DNA of 64,000 bases, from positions 22,356 through 86,355 of the forward strand of contig CANJCB010000018.1 of the NCBI GenBank assembly GCA_947473305.1, given 5' to 3'. Positions 18,531-28,660 of this stretch are shown here, piece by piece (the stretch's first letter is position 1; every line of letters starts with the position of its first letter). The position numbers and the translations under genes are program-made. The notes under the pieces are model-generated. The model was not told the origin of the DNA, did not search any database, and saw nothing but the letters and a program-made list of their open reading frames with translations. The DNA is from Rhodospirillales bacterium (GTDB lineage Bacteria > Pseudomonadota > Alphaproteobacteria > ATCC43930 > CGMCC-115725).

Positions 18531-20054
18531 ATGCAGAACTGGCCCCTCCTGACGCTCATAACCTTCCTGCCGCTGGTCGGCGGCGCGTTGCTGCTTATCC
18601 TGCGGGGCGAGGCTGAGGCGGTTGCGCGCAACGCCCGCTGGATCGCGCTCTGGACCTCGACGATCACCTTCGTGATCTCATTGGCCTGCTGGGTCTATTT
18701 CGATCCCACCTCCGCCGACTTCCAGTTCCAGGAACGGGCGGAATGGGTCCCCAGCCTCAACATCGGCTACCACGTCGGGATCGATGGGATTTCACTGTTC
18801 TTCGTCCTGCTGTCGACCTTCCTGACCCCGATCTGCATCATCGCGAGCTGGACCTCGATCGAGAAGCGCGTGCGCGAATACATGTTCGCCTTCATGCTGC
18901 TCGAGACCTTGATGGTCGGCATGTTCTGCGCGCTGGATTTCCTGCTGTTCTATACCTTCTTCGAGGGCATCCTGGTCCCGATGTTCCTGATTATCGGCAT
19001 CTGGGGCGGGCCGCGGCGGATCTACGCGACCTTCAAGTTCTTCCTCTATACCTTCCTCGGCTCCGTGCTGATGCTGCTCGCGATCATGGTGATCTTCTTC
19101 GAGCTCGGCACGACCGATATCCCGACGGCCATGACCTACAGCTTCCCGGTGAGCCTCCAAATCTGGCTCTGGCTCGGCTTCTTCGCGTCCTTCGCCGTGA
19201 AGATGCCGATGTGGCCGGTCCATACCTGGCTGCCCGACGCCCATGTGGAGGCACCGACCGCCGGGTCCGTCATCCTGGCCGGCGTGCTCTTGAAGATGGG
19301 CGGCTACGGCTTTCTGCGGTTCTCGCTGCCGATGTTCCCGGATGCCACCGCCTATTTCGCGGTGCCGGTCTTCGTGCTGAGCGTGGTGGCGATCATCTAT
19401 ACGTCGCTGGTCGCCCTGGTGCAGGACGACATGAAGAAGCTCATCGCCTATTCCTCGGTCGCCCATATGGGGATCGTGACCATGGGCATCTTCACCCTGA
19501 CCTCCGAGGGGCTGCAGGGTGCGATCTTCCAGATGCTGAGCCATGGCGTCGTCTCGGCGGCGCTCTTCCTTTGCGTCGGCGTCGTCTACGACCGGCTCCA
19601 CACCCGCGAGATCGCGCGCTATGGCGGCCTTGCGGACAACATGCCGAAATATGCCCTCGTTTTCATGGTTTTCATGCTGGCCTCCGTCGGTATGCCCGGG
19701 ACCAGCGGCTTCGTCGGTGAGTTCCTGGCGTTGATGGGGGCCTTCCAGGTCAATACCTGGGTCGCGTTCCTGGCGACCTCCGGCGTCGTCCTGAGCGCCG
19801 CCTATATGCTCTACCTCTATCGCCGGGTGGTCTTCGGCACGATCACTCGCGAGGATGTGCGCGCGATGCTCGACCTCACGCCGCGCGAGATCCTGGTCTT
19901 TGCCCCGATGATCGCCATCGTCCTCTGGATGGGGATCTATCCCAATTCCTTCCTGAAGCCCATGCAACCTTCCGTCGCCAATCTGATCGAGCGGGTCCAG
20001 GTCTCCCTGGACCAGACCCGGGTCAAGAGCGACGGACAGGTCGCGCAGCGCTAG
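18531..20054 (+). CDS. nuoM: NADH-quinone oxidoreductase subunit M
   Basis: NuoM (ND4 homologue) is a 14-span antiporter-like proton-pumping subunit. The 507-residue product shows the conserved membrane glutamate in [20 protein letters not shown] and the Lys-containing [20 protein letters not shown] followed by [22 protein letters not shown] 18531 gives the family N-terminus. Confidence 0.97.
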   Translation: MQNWPLLTLITFLPLVGGALLLILRGEAEAVARNARWIALWTSTITFVISLACWVYFDPTSADFQFQERAEWVPSLNIGYHVGIDGISLFFVLLSTFLTPICIIASWTSIEKRVREYMFAFMLLETLMVGMFCALDFLLFYTFFEGILVPMFLIIGIWGGPRRIYATFKFFLYTFLGSVLMLLAIMVIFFELGTTDIPTAMTYSFPVSLQIWLWLGFFASFAVKMPMWPVHTWLPDAHVEAPTAGSVILAGVLLKMGGYGFLRFSLPMFPDATAYFAVPVFVLSVVAIIYTSLVALVQDDMKKLIAYSSVAHMGIVTMGIFTLTSEGLQGAIFQMLSHGVVSAALFLCVGVVYDRLHTREIARYGGLADNMPKYALVFMVFMLASVGMPGTSGFVGEFLALMGAFQVNTWVAFLATSGVVLSAAYMLYLYRRVVFGTITREDVRAMLDLTPREILVFAPMIAIVLWMGIYPNSFLKPMQPSVANLIERVQVSLDQTRVKSDGQVAQR

Positions 20055-20067
20055 CCGGTCGCCCCCC

Positions 20068-21516
20068 ATGCCCCTTCTCCTGCCCGATTTCACGCCGGCG
20101 CTTCCCGAGATCTTCCTGGCATGCGCGGCCATGGCGCTCCTGATGCTGGGTGTCTTCCAGGGCGAAAAATCCGCCAAGGAAGTCAGCTGGCTCTCGGTCG
20201 CGGCCCTCGTCATCGCCGGCGCCCTGGTCGCCAGCCGCGGCATGGAGCGCCGCACCGGCCTTGAGGACATGTTCATCGTCGACGGCTTCAGCATGTTCAT
20301 GAAGCTCTTCGTGATCGCCGGAGCCTCGATCGCGCTGATTGCCGCGATCCGCTTTAATGCGCGCGAGAAGACCGAGCGTTTCGAGTTCCCGATCCTCATC
20401 CTGCTGGCAACCACCGGCATGATGATGATGATCTCGGCCAACGATCTCATCTCGCTCTATCTGGGTTTGGAACTGCAGAGCCTCTCGCTCTACATCCTGA
20501 CGAGCTACAACCGCGACGATGTCCGCTCGACCGAGGCGGGCCTCAAGTATTTCGTGCTGGGCGCGGTGTCTTCCGGGATGCTGCTCTACGGCTCCTCGAT
20601 GGTCTATGGTTTCGCCGGCACGACTTCCTTCACCAGCCTGGCGGAAATCTTCGGCTCGACCGACAGCGGTTCCATCGGGATCATCATCGGGATCGTCTTC
20701 ATCTCGGCGGGCCTTGCCTTCAAGGTCTCGGCCGTGCCCTTCCACATGTGGACGCCCGATGTCTATGAAGGCGCGCCGAGCCAGGTTACGTCCTTCCTCT
20801 CAGTCGCGCCCAAGATCGCCGCCATGGCGCTCTTCACGCGCATTCTCTACGACCCCTTCGGCCATCTGGTGGGCGAGTGGCGGCAGATCATCGCGACGAT
20901 CTCTCTGCTCTCCATGGCTGTCGGAGCCCTGGGCGCGATCAGCCAGCGTAATTTCAAGCGGCTTATGGCCTATATTTCCATCGGCCACATGGGCTATGCG
21001 CTGGCCGCCTTCGCCGCCGGGACCGAGGACGGCGTGCGTGGCGTGCTGATCTATATGGCCATGTATGTCTTCATGGTCGGCGGCACCTTCGCGATCATCC
21101 TCTGCATGCGCCGCGACGGGAAGGCGGTGGAGCGGATCGACGATCTCGCCGGGCTCGCCCGAACGCAGCCCGCCCTGGCCGTGGCGCTGGCGATCTTCAT
21201 GTTCTCGATGGCGGGCATCCCGCCACTCGCGGGCTTCTGGTCGAAGTTCTACGTCTTCTATGCGGCGATCAACGCGAACCTCTATACGCTCGCCATCCTC
21301 GGCATGGTGATCAGCGTGGTGGGCGCCTTCTATTACATCCGCATCGTCAAGATCATGTTCTTCGACGAGCCGGCGGGGGCCTTCGACACGCCGCTGGGGG
21401 CGGAACTTGCGGGCGTCATCTTCGTGACCGCGCTCGCCACGGTCCTTTTCGGCATCTTCCCGAGCCCGATCATCAGCGGTGCCGAAGCGGCGGCGGCGTC
21501 CTTCTTCGCCGGATGA
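20068..21516 (+). CDS. nuoN: NADH-quinone oxidoreductase subunit N
   Basis: NuoN (ND2 homologue) is the third antiporter-like subunit. The 482-residue product has 14 predicted spans and the motifs LYLGLELQSLSLYIL (conserved Glu) and FKVSAVPFHMWTPDVYEGAP (conserved Lys). It completes the 14-gene complex I set. Its stop overlaps the start of birA by four bases, so birA is probably co-transcribed. Confidence 0.97.
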   Translation: MPLLLPDFTPALPEIFLACAAMALLMLGVFQGEKSAKEVSWLSVAALVIAGALVASRGMERRTGLEDMFIVDGFSMFMKLFVIAGASIALIAAIRFNAREKTERFEFPILILLATTGMMMMISANDLISLYLGLELQSLSLYILTSYNRDDVRSTEAGLKYFVLGAVSSGMLLYGSSMVYGFAGTTSFTSLAEIFGSTDSGSIGIIIGIVFISAGLAFKVSAVPFHMWTPDVYEGAPSQVTSFLSVAPKIAAMALFTRILYDPFGHLVGEWRQIIATISLLSMAVGALGAISQRNFKRLMAYISIGHMGYALAAFAAGTEDGVRGVLIYMAMYVFMVGGTFAIILCMRRDGKAVERIDDLAGLARTQPALAVALAIFMFSMAGIPPLAGFWSKFYVFYAAINANLYTLAILGMVISVVGAFYYIRIVKIMFFDEPAGAFDTPLGAELAGVIFVTALATVLFGIFPSPIISGAEAAAASFFAG

Positions 21517-22271
21517 CGGCATCCTTGCGGCTGCCGCCCGGCTATCGGCTGCTGGATTACGACGAACTCGACAGCACGAATGATGAAGCCAAGCGCCTGG
21601 GCGCCGATGGCGCGCCGGCCGGCTGCGTGGTCTGGGCAAAATCACAGCCGAACGGGCGGGGGCGGCGAGGGCGGCGCTGGGACGGGCCGCCAGGCAATCT
21701 CTATATGTCCTTGTTGTTGCGGCCGGCCCATAGCCCGGCAGCCGCCGCGCAACTCGGGTTCGTTGCCGCGCTTGCCGTAGGGGAGGCATGCGCGCCTTTC
21801 CTGCCCGAGGCGACCAAGCCGCGCTATAAATGGCCCAACGACGTGCTGGTCTCGGGCCGCAAGGTCTCGGGCATCCTGCTCGAATCGAGCGCCTTGCCCG
21901 ATGGCATGTTGGATTGGCTGGTGGTCGGGATCGGCATCAATGTGGCGAGCCATCCAGCAGGGACCGAGTTTCCGGCAACCTCGCTCGCGGCTTCGGGCGG
22001 AACGGCGACGGTGACGCAGCTTCTAGAATCGACGGTCGCTCGATACCATCATTGGATGGGGCGATGGGAGGCGGCGGGCTTCGAGGCGATACGCGAGGCC
22101 TGGCTGTCGAACGCCATCGGGGTCGGGGGAAAGGTAACGGTTCGGTTGGAGCGCCAGGTTTTGGAAGGCCGCTTCGCCGATCTCGATCGCGACGGGGCTC
22201 TCTTGCTGGAGACCGACGAAGGCAACCGGCGGGTTCTGGCCGGCGACGTCTTCCCCGTCGCGGCGTCTTGA
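21513..22271 (+). CDS. birA: Biotin--[acetyl-CoA-carboxylase] ligase
   Basis: BirA activates biotin with ATP and attaches it to biotin carboxyl carrier protein. The 252-residue product has the catalytic-domain motifs NGRGRRGRRWDGPPGNLYMS (biotinyl-AMP loop) and YKWPNDVLV, and a C-terminal SH3-like domain. It lacks the N-terminal helix-turn-helix of the E. coli repressor form, so it is a monofunctional (group I) ligase. It follows nuoN and precedes coaX as in many alphaproteobacteria. Confidence 0.94.
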   Translation: MTASLRLPPGYRLLDYDELDSTNDEAKRLGADGAPAGCVVWAKSQPNGRGRRGRRWDGPPGNLYMSLLLRPAHSPAAAAQLGFVAALAVGEACAPFLPEATKPRYKWPNDVLVSGRKVSGILLESSALPDGMLDWLVVGIGINVASHPAGTEFPATSLAASGGTATVTQLLESTVARYHHWMGRWEAAGFEAIREAWLSNAIGVGGKVTVRLERQVLEGRFADLDRDGALLLETDEGNRRVLAGDVFPVAAS

Positions 22272-22282
22272 AAGGAAACGCG

Positions 22283-23056
22283 ATGCTGCTCGCGATCAAT
22301 TGCAACAACACCAATACCGTCTTCTCGGTCTGGGAAGGCGATGCCATACGCGGCTCCTGGCGCGCGGCCACCAATCCCGAGCGGACGGCGGACGAATATT
22401 ACGTCTGGCTCGACCGGCTCATGGGACTGAAGGACGTCGCGATCCCCGCCATCACCGGCACGATCATCGCGAGCGTGGTGCCGGAGGCCATGTTCAACCT
22501 GACGACGCTTTGCACCCGCTATTTCGGCCGCGATCCGATGATCGTCGGCGATCCCGGTGTCGACCTGGGTGTCCGGGCCCTGGTTGACCGGCCGGAGGAG
22601 GTGGGCTCCGATCGTCTCGTTAATACCGTGGCTGCTCATGATCGTTACGAGGGGCCGCAGATCGTCGTCGATTTCGGTACGGCGACGACCTTCGACGTGG
22701 TGGACAAGGACGGCAATTATTGCGGCGGCGTCATCGCCCCGGGTCCGAATCTCTCGTTGCGGGCGCTTCATCTCGCCGCCGCCAAGCTGCCGAGCGTGCC
22801 GATCCGGCGCACCGAGCATGTTATCGGCAAATCGACCATCGACTGCATGCAGTCCGGGATTTTCTGGGGCTATGTCGGGATGATCGAGGGACTGGTGAGC
22901 CGCGTTCGCGCGGAATTCGGCCAGCCGATGGGAGTTGTCGCCACCGGTGGCCTGGCGCCGCTCTTCATCGGGGCGACCGACGCTATCGAAAAGATCGACG
23001 GGGATCTCCTGCTCTGGGGGCTCCGACTTATTTGGGAACGGAATCGCAAGGCATGA
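22283..23056 (+). CDS. coaX: Type III pantothenate kinase
   Basis: CoaX phosphorylates pantothenate, the first step of coenzyme A synthesis, and belongs to the ASKHA fold. The 257-residue product shows the phosphate-2 region DFGTATTFDVVDKDGNYCGG with IAPGPNLS and the C-terminal VVATGGLAPLF. The first phosphate motif reads INCNNTNT rather than the usual DxGNT, with Asn at the expected Asp position. AAAGGA lies seven bases before ATG 22283. Its stop overlaps the rnj start. Confidence 0.92.
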   Translation: MLLAINCNNTNTVFSVWEGDAIRGSWRAATNPERTADEYYVWLDRLMGLKDVAIPAITGTIIASVVPEAMFNLTTLCTRYFGRDPMIVGDPGVDLGVRALVDRPEEVGSDRLVNTVAAHDRYEGPQIVVDFGTATTFDVVDKDGNYCGGVIAPGPNLSLRALHLAAAKLPSVPIRRTEHVIGKSTIDCMQSGIFWGYVGMIEGLVSRVRAEFGQPMGVVATGGLAPLFIGATDAIEKIDGDLLLWGLRLIWERNRKA

Positions 23057-24726
23057 AGAATCTGGTGCGGCAGCTGGGAGAGCCCGATCCGCAGGATCTG
23101 GTCTTTGTCGCGTTGGGGGGCGTCGGCGAAATCGGGATGAACCTCAGCCTCTATGGCTATGGCGGCCGCTGGCTGATGGTGGATTGCGGGGTGACCTTCG
23201 CCGACGACACCATGCCGGGCCTCGACTTGATCATGCCCGACCCGACCTTCATCGAGGAGCGGCGCGGGCAGTTGGCGGGCCTCGTCGCAACCCACGCCCA
23301 TGAGGATCACATCGGGGCGATCCCGCATCTTTGGCGGCGATTCGGCGGGCCGATCTATGCGACGCCTTTCACCGCCAGCATGATCCGCCGCAAGCTGACC
23401 GAAGTCGGTTTGGCCACCGAGGCCAAGATCATCGAGATTCCGCTCTCCGGCCGTTTCTCGGTTGGCCCCTTCGATCTTGAATTCATCACCGTCACCCATT
23501 CGATCCCCGAGCCTAATGCCCTGGTGATCCGCACGCCTGCGGGAACGGTCCTCCATACCGGCGACTGGAAGCTCGATCCCGATCCGCAGATCGGGCCAAC
23601 CGCCGATGAAGACGCCTTGAGGCGGCTGGGCGACGAGGGCGTGCTGGCCATGGTCTGCGACTCGACCAATGCGACGCGCCCCGGCGATTCAGGCTCGGAG
23701 GGAGACGTGCGACGCTCTCTGATCGATCTCATCGCCCAATGCCCAAGGCGCGTGGCCGTGGCTTGCTTCGCCTCGAACCTCGCGCGGGTTGCTTCGATTG
23801 CCGAGGCGGGCATCGCCGCCGACCGGCAGACGGCACTGGTCGGGCGCTCGCTCCGCCGGATCGATGAAGTGGCGCGCGCGACGGGGTATCTCGGCGGCCT
23901 GCCGGCTTTCGTGACCGAGGACGAGTCGGGCTACCTGCCGCGTGACAAGGCGCTTCTTATCTGCACCGGCAGTCAGGGCGAGCCACGCGCGGCCCTGGCC
24001 CGCATCGCCGCCAACGAACATCCTCATGTGACGCTCGAAGAGGGGGATACCGTGATTTTCTCCTCCCGGATCATCCCCGGTAACGAGCGCTCCATCGGCC
24101 GGCTGCAAAATCAGCTCGCACGGCTGGGCGTCGAGGTGCTGACCGAACAGGATCATTTCGTCCATGTCTCCGGCCATCCCGCCCAGGATGAGCTTCGTCG
24201 GATGTATGAATTGGTGCGACCTAGGATCGCTCTGCCAGTCCACGGCGAGATGCGCCATCTTCTCGCCCATGCGGCGCTCGCCGAGGAATGCGGGGTCGAA
24301 CAGGCCCTGGTGATATCCGACGGCGAGATGGTGCGGCTTTCATCCGGCCGTGCGGTAGTCATCGACGAAGTCCCGGTCGGCAGGCTGGCGCTCGATGGAC
24401 ATCAGCTCTTGCCGCTGGGCGGCGAGACCCTGAAAAACCGCAGCCGCATGATCTTCAACGGCACAGCGGTCGCGACGGTCGTGCTCGACAGGAACGGCGA
24501 ACGACTGGCGCCGCCCCAGGTCACCGTGCGAGGATTGGCCGAAGACGACACCACGTCGATGGAGGTCCTGATGGAAGGCATCGACCGCGCCATCTCAGGG
24601 CTTTCCCCGACAGACAGGCGGAAGGACGAGGCCGTGGGCGATGCGGTGCGTGCGGCCATCCGGCGGGCGCTCCGGGCGCGGCACGGCAAGCGGCCGGTAA
24701 CTGATGTCCATGTGGTGCGAATTTGA
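23053..24726 (+). CDS. rnj: Ribonuclease J
   Basis: RNase J is a metallo-beta-lactamase / beta-CASP nuclease with 5'-3' exonuclease and endonuclease activity in RNA maturation and decay. The 557-residue product has the zinc motif HAHEDH (His81, His83, Asp85, His86), GGVGEIGMN near the N-terminus, the beta-CASP motif GSQGEP and the C-terminal metal-site HVSGHPAQDEL and PVHGEMRHLLAHA. Starts within the coaX stop (ATGA). Co-occurrence with coaX and mce is usual in alphaproteobacteria. Confidence 0.95.
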   Translation: MKNLVRQLGEPDPQDLVFVALGGVGEIGMNLSLYGYGGRWLMVDCGVTFADDTMPGLDLIMPDPTFIEERRGQLAGLVATHAHEDHIGAIPHLWRRFGGPIYATPFTASMIRRKLTEVGLATEAKIIEIPLSGRFSVGPFDLEFITVTHSIPEPNALVIRTPAGTVLHTGDWKLDPDPQIGPTADEDALRRLGDEGVLAMVCDSTNATRPGDSGSEGDVRRSLIDLIAQCPRRVAVACFASNLARVASIAEAGIAADRQTALVGRSLRRIDEVARATGYLGGLPAFVTEDESGYLPRDKALLICTGSQGEPRAALARIAANEHPHVTLEEGDTVIFSSRIIPGNERSIGRLQNQLARLGVEVLTEQDHFVHVSGHPAQDELRRMYELVRPRIALPVHGEMRHLLAHAALAEECGVEQALVISDGEMVRLSSGRAVVIDEVPVGRLALDGHQLLPLGGETLKNRSRMIFNGTAVATVVLDRNGERLAPPQVTVRGLAEDDTTSMEVLMEGIDRAISGLSPTDRRKDEAVGDAVRAAIRRALRARHGKRPVTDVHVVRI

Positions 24727-24736
24727 GGAGACGGGG

Positions 24737-25141
<405 letters not shown>

Positions 25142-25143
25142 CC

Positions 25144-25392
25144 ATGGGATGGCTTACCGGCGGCGTCGTCTATGTGCTGATCTGGTGGCTCGTGATCTTC
25201 ACGGTCCTGCCGATCGGCGTCAGGCCGTCTGGAACGAACGATCAGGGCCATGAACCCGGCGCTCCGACGAACCCGCGTCTCGTCTTCAAGGCGATGCTGA
25301 CGACCGGGATCAGCGCGGTGCTTTGGGTCATCTTCTATCTCATCGTGACGTCCGACCTCATCTCCTTCAGAGGCTACAGCCCCCCGACATGA
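25144..25392 (+). CDS. DUF1467 family small membrane protein
   Basis: The 82-residue product has two predicted membrane spans (WLTGGVVYVLIWWLVIFTVL and the C-terminal LTTGISAVLWVIFYLIV) joined by a loop with GVRPSGTNDQGHEPGAP, the DUF1467 pattern. Biochemical role unknown. The gene sits two bases after mce; in many relatives proS follows directly, but here the stop overlaps the start of a DNA glycosylase gene. Confidence 0.9.
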   Translation: MGWLTGGVVYVLIWWLVIFTVLPIGVRPSGTNDQGHEPGAPTNPRLVFKAMLTTGISAVLWVIFYLIVTSDLISFRGYSPPT

Positions 25393-25940
25393 CCGCTTCC
25401 TACTGCGCCGCGGCGCCTGGGCATGAGTTCCACGGGCCCTATCACGACACCGAATACGGATTTCCGGCGACCGACGACAACGTACTGTTCGAGCGGCTCG
25501 CCCTGGAGATCAATCAAGCCGGACTCTCCTGGCTGACCGTGCTGAAGAAGCGACAGGCGTTTTTCAACGCCTTCGCGGGCTTCGATATCGACAAGGTGGC
25601 GGCCTTCGGAACAGAAGATGTGGCGCGGCTGCTTAACGATGCGGGCATCATCCGCAATCGGCTCAAGGTCGACGCGGTGATCGACAATGCCCGCCGGATC
25701 ATCGAGCTGCGCAAGACGCACGGTTCGTTCCACGCCTGGCTCGCCGCTCACCATCCGTTGAGCAAGGAAGAGTGGGTGAAGCTCTTCAAGAAGACCTTCC
25801 GCTTCACCGGGGGCGAGATCGTCGGCGAATTTCTCATGAGCCTGGGCTATCTGCCGGGCGCTCATGAACCGTCTTGCCCGGTCTACGACCGCATCGGAAA
25901 GCTTGCTCCTCCCTGGCGCGCGGCCTTGCCAAACCGCTGA
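25389..25940 (+). CDS. tag: DNA-3-methyladenine glycosylase I
   Basis: Tag removes 3-methyladenine from alkylated DNA, starting base excision repair. The 183-residue product shows YHDTEYGFPATDD, LEINQAGLSWLTVLKKR (helix-hairpin-helix family region with the active-site Glu), AGIIRNRLKVDAVI and C-terminal HEPSC. The N-terminal Cys together with HEPSC matches the zinc ligands of Tag. Tyr replaces the Trp usual in the first motif. The ATG overlaps the DUF1467 stop, so it is translationally coupled although it is not part of the conserved alphaproteobacterial cluster. Confidence 0.92.
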   Translation: MTASYCAAAPGHEFHGPYHDTEYGFPATDDNVLFERLALEINQAGLSWLTVLKKRQAFFNAFAGFDIDKVAAFGTEDVARLLNDAGIIRNRLKVDAVIDNARRIIELRKTHGSFHAWLAAHHPLSKEEWVKLFKKTFRFTGGEIVGEFLMSLGYLPGAHEPSCPVYDRIGKLAPPWRAALPNR

Positions 25941-26024
25941 TCCAAAGACGACATCCGCGCTTGCGCTGATCGGTGATCGCGCCCAATCTAGCAGCTTGGG
26001 GCAGCACTTTCGGGCGGGGACAAG

Positions 26025-26372
26025 ATGGAATACCTGCATCATATAGGTCTGGTGATCGGCGTCATCGGCGTGGCCGTGATCGTCTGGGGCGTGGTGCTGG
26101 GCGTCTTTAAATTGGTCGCTCTGGAAATCCGCCGCATCCATAGCGACAATCTGCGCGAACGCGAGGGCCTGCGGCATCATCTTGCCTATTACCTGCTGCT
26201 TGGCCTCGAATTCCTGGTGGCTGCGGATATCGTCGATACGATCATCAATCCCAAGCTGGACGATCTCTATGTTCTGGGCGGCATCGTGTTGATCCGTACC
26301 GTGATCAGTTTCTCGATCAACTGGGAATTGGCGCAGTCCGCCAAGCTTTATTCGCAGGATCACGGCAAGTAG
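26025..26372 (+). CDS. DUF1622 family membrane protein
   Basis: The 115-residue product has three predicted membrane spans, beginning MEYLHHIGLVIGVIGVAVIV, and the family segment LAYYLLLGLEFLVAADIVDT followed by VLGGIVLIRTVISF. This pattern matches DUF1622, small inner-membrane proteins of unknown function. It is 84 bases downstream of tag and ends before a bidirectional terminator. Confidence 0.88.
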   Translation: MEYLHHIGLVIGVIGVAVIVWGVVLGVFKLVALEIRRIHSDNLREREGLRHHLAYYLLLGLEFLVAADIVDTIINPKLDDLYVLGGIVLIRTVISFSINWELAQSAKLYSQDHGK

Positions 26373-26394
26373 CCGCAGGGCGACGAGAAAAAAT

Positions 26395-26422
26395 AAGGCA
26401 GGATCGTTACCGATCCTGCCTT
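26395..26422. terminator. Bidirectional intrinsic terminator
   Basis: A perfect 12-bp stem (AAGGCAGGATCG / CGATCCTGCCTT) with TTAC loop lies between the convergent DUF1622 gene and the purine permease gene. On the minus strand it is followed by TTTTTTCTCG; on the plus strand the tail is weak. Confidence 0.85.
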
Positions 26423-26620
26423 GCGAATTCTATTCATCTCCCTATCCAGTCTAGTCGGCTTGTAGGCGCCAACCTGACCGGTTTCCCTCCCTAAACTTGG
26501 GCCTGGGCCGCCACTGTCGGGCAGTCCGTCACGCCGAAACGAAATTTACGAAAGTTCAGGACGCTAGTCACGCAATTTCTGCATAGAACCATCCCGATCG
26601 GGCGCAAGGGTCGGTCTTTC

Positions 26621-27910
26621 TTAGAGAAACCAGAAACGCAGGAGGAAAAGCGCGGCGAGCACCAGCACCGCCGGTTTCGCCTCGCCGAACCGTCCGGACA
26701 GGATTTTCGCCCCCGCATAGGTGACGAAGCCAAGGGCGATCCCGTTGGCGATGGAGAAGGTGAGGGGCATGGTGATGGCCGTGACCACCGCCGGTGCATA
26801 GTCGGTCACATCCTCCCAATCGATCTCGGTCAAGCCGCGCGCCATGAGGCAGGCGACGAAGAGCAGAGCCGGCGACGTGGCATAGCCAGGGACCGTTTTC
26901 GCCAGCGGCGAGAAGAAGAGGCTCAACAAAAAGAGCGCCGCAACGACGACACTCACCAGACCGGTGCGGCCACCCGCGCGGACGCCCGCGGCGCTTTCGA
27001 TATAGCTCGTCACCGTCGAGGTTCCGAGCAGGGATCCCGCCAGCGTCGCCGTGGAATCCGCGATGAAAACCCGCGAGAGCCGGGGGATCTTGCCATCCGC
27101 GCCGACAAGGCCCGCGCGATGGGCGACACCCACCAGCGTGCCGGTGTTGTCGAAGAGATCGACAAAGAAGAAGGCGAAGACGATGGTCAGGAGGCCGATG
27201 TTCAGCGCCCCCTTGATATCGAGCGCCAGGAAGGTCGGGGCCAGGCTCGGCGGCATCGCGACGATACCTCCCGGCTGCGAGACACCCAGCAGGATGCCGA
27301 GGACGGTCGTGCCCAGGATGGCGATGATGATCGATCCCGTCACGCGGCGCGAATCGAGCGCGATCATCGCGAGGAAACAGAGCGCGGCGAGCAGGGCCGG
27401 TGCGGCCTTCACATCGCCCAGGGTGACGAAGGTCTCCGACGAGGCGGCGACGATGCCGGCGTTCTTGAGCGCGATGATCGCCAGAAACAAACCGATGCCG
27501 GCGGAAATCGCCATTTTCTGCGAGCGCGGGATCGCATCGACGATCCATTCACGGACCCGCGTGAGGCTGAGGGCCAGGAAAAGGATGCCCGAGAGGAAGA
27601 CGGCTCCCAAGGCCACCTCCCAGGAATAATGCATCCCCTTGACGACGCCATAGGTGAAGTAGGCGTTGAGCCCCATGCCCGGCGCCAGGGCCAGCGGGTA
27701 ATTGGCGTAAAGGCCCATGATCAGCGTGCCGATCGCCGAGGCGATGCAGGTGGCCACGAAGACCGCGCCGATATCCATGCCGGCATCTGCCAGGATCAGC
27801 GGGTTGACCAGCATGATATAGGCCATGGTCAGAAAGGTCGTGACGCCTGCGATCACTTCGATGCGCAGGGTCGTCCCGTTCGCCCTCAACCCGAAAAAGC
27901 GCTCCAGCAT
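26621..27910 (-). CDS. NCS2 family purine (adenine/guanine) permease, AzgA-like
   Basis: The 429-residue product has about 12-14 membrane spans and is of the AzgA subfamily of nucleobase:cation symporters. Family marks are FFGLRANGTTLRIEVIAGVT at the N-terminus, ALAPGMGLNAYFTYGVV, FVDLFDNTGTLVGVA (substrate/cation site) and SAAGVRAGGRTGL. Substrates in characterised members are adenine, guanine and hypoxanthine; the exact one here is inferred. ATG 27910 is chosen because AAGGGGGG lies five bases upstream; longer in-frame starts lack a ribosome binding site. It follows the XRE regulator gene on the same strand, 82 bases apart. Confidence 0.9.
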   Translation of the reverse strand: MLERFFGLRANGTTLRIEVIAGVTTFLTMAYIMLVNPLILADAGMDIGAVFVATCIASAIGTLIMGLYANYPLALAPGMGLNAYFTYGVVKGMHYSWEVALGAVFLSGILFLALSLTRVREWIVDAIPRSQKMAISAGIGLFLAIIALKNAGIVAASSETFVTLGDVKAAPALLAALCFLAMIALDSRRVTGSIIIAILGTTVLGILLGVSQPGGIVAMPPSLAPTFLALDIKGALNIGLLTIVFAFFFVDLFDNTGTLVGVAHRAGLVGADGKIPRLSRVFIADSTATLAGSLLGTSTVTSYIESAAGVRAGGRTGLVSVVVAALFLLSLFFSPLAKTVPGYATSPALLFVACLMARGLTEIDWEDVTDYAPAVVTAITMPLTFSIANGIALGFVTYAGAKILSGRFGEAKPAVLVLAALFLLRFWFL

Positions 27911-27992
27911 GACCCCCCTTGGCTCTCGAGATTTCGCCATTGTGGCGCGGGCTCGGGTCAAGAGCCAAAGGGGAAATGCCAGGAAGAAGGGG

Positions 27993-28430
27993 TCAGTCGC
28001 GCTTGATAGCGGGATCGTTCGCGGGCAGTGAGAGGGGAAGGTCTTCCGGCACCGGCAGTCGCGCGGCATGCTTCAGGAGTTGGATGACCGCGCGGCGAAA
28101 CTGGGGATCGGTAACGGCGGAAAAGGCCCCGAGCAACTCATGGGCTTCGCGGTCGAGGGTAAGTTTCCCCTGGGATTGGTCGGATGATGCCTGTCCCTGC
28201 TGGTGGCGTACTTGGAGGCCTTCGAAAAAGTGATAGATCGGAATTCCCAGCACTTCCGCGATTTGATAGAGGCGGGAGGCGCTGATGCGGGTCTCGCCGC
28301 GCTCGTATTTCTGAATCGCCTGGAAGGTAAGCCCTAGTTTTTCCGCAACCTCGGTCTGGCTTAGACCCTGGAGTCCCCGCTGGATACGCAGGCGGGATCC
28401 AACGTGAGTGTCGACTGGGTCGCGGTCCAT
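27993..28430 (-). CDS. XRE family transcriptional regulator
   Basis: The protein has an N-terminal HTH_3 (Cro/CI-type) domain: VGSRLRIQRGLQGLSQTEVA, then EKLGLTFQAIQKYERGETRI and SASRLYQIAEVLGIPIYHFF. The C-terminal half is a helical region ending in a Pro-rich tail. The pattern with TFQ(A/Q)(I/V)QKYERG is very common among alphaproteobacterial regulators. The start at 28430 (145 residues) gives the family length; an alternative ATG at 28490 has a TGGAG ribosome binding site and would add 20 residues. It may control the downstream permease or the divergent exported protein gene. Target unknown. Confidence 0.85.
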   Translation of the reverse strand: MDRDPVDTHVGSRLRIQRGLQGLSQTEVAEKLGLTFQAIQKYERGETRISASRLYQIAEVLGIPIYHFFEGLQVRHQQGQASSDQSQGKLTLDREAHELLGAFSAVTDPQFRRAVIQLLKHAARLPVPEDLPLSLPANDPAIKRD

Positions 28431-28660
28431 GGGCTGTCCCACGCCCAAGTTCCGCTGCTCCTTCCGCTCGCGGGCAGGCTTCGCGATCATCTGGAACTCC
28501 ATCCCCCGAAGTCCGCGCCACGTCGCCCCGGTAGCCCCGAACACGACTTGTGCTACTTATGTGTGTGACGGGAACGCTAATCTAAAAACTTAATTTGCCA
28601 ATCTGTTATGCGACTAAATCTCAATTGCGTAATAAATGCCGGCATCTGCGGAGAAGAGAC

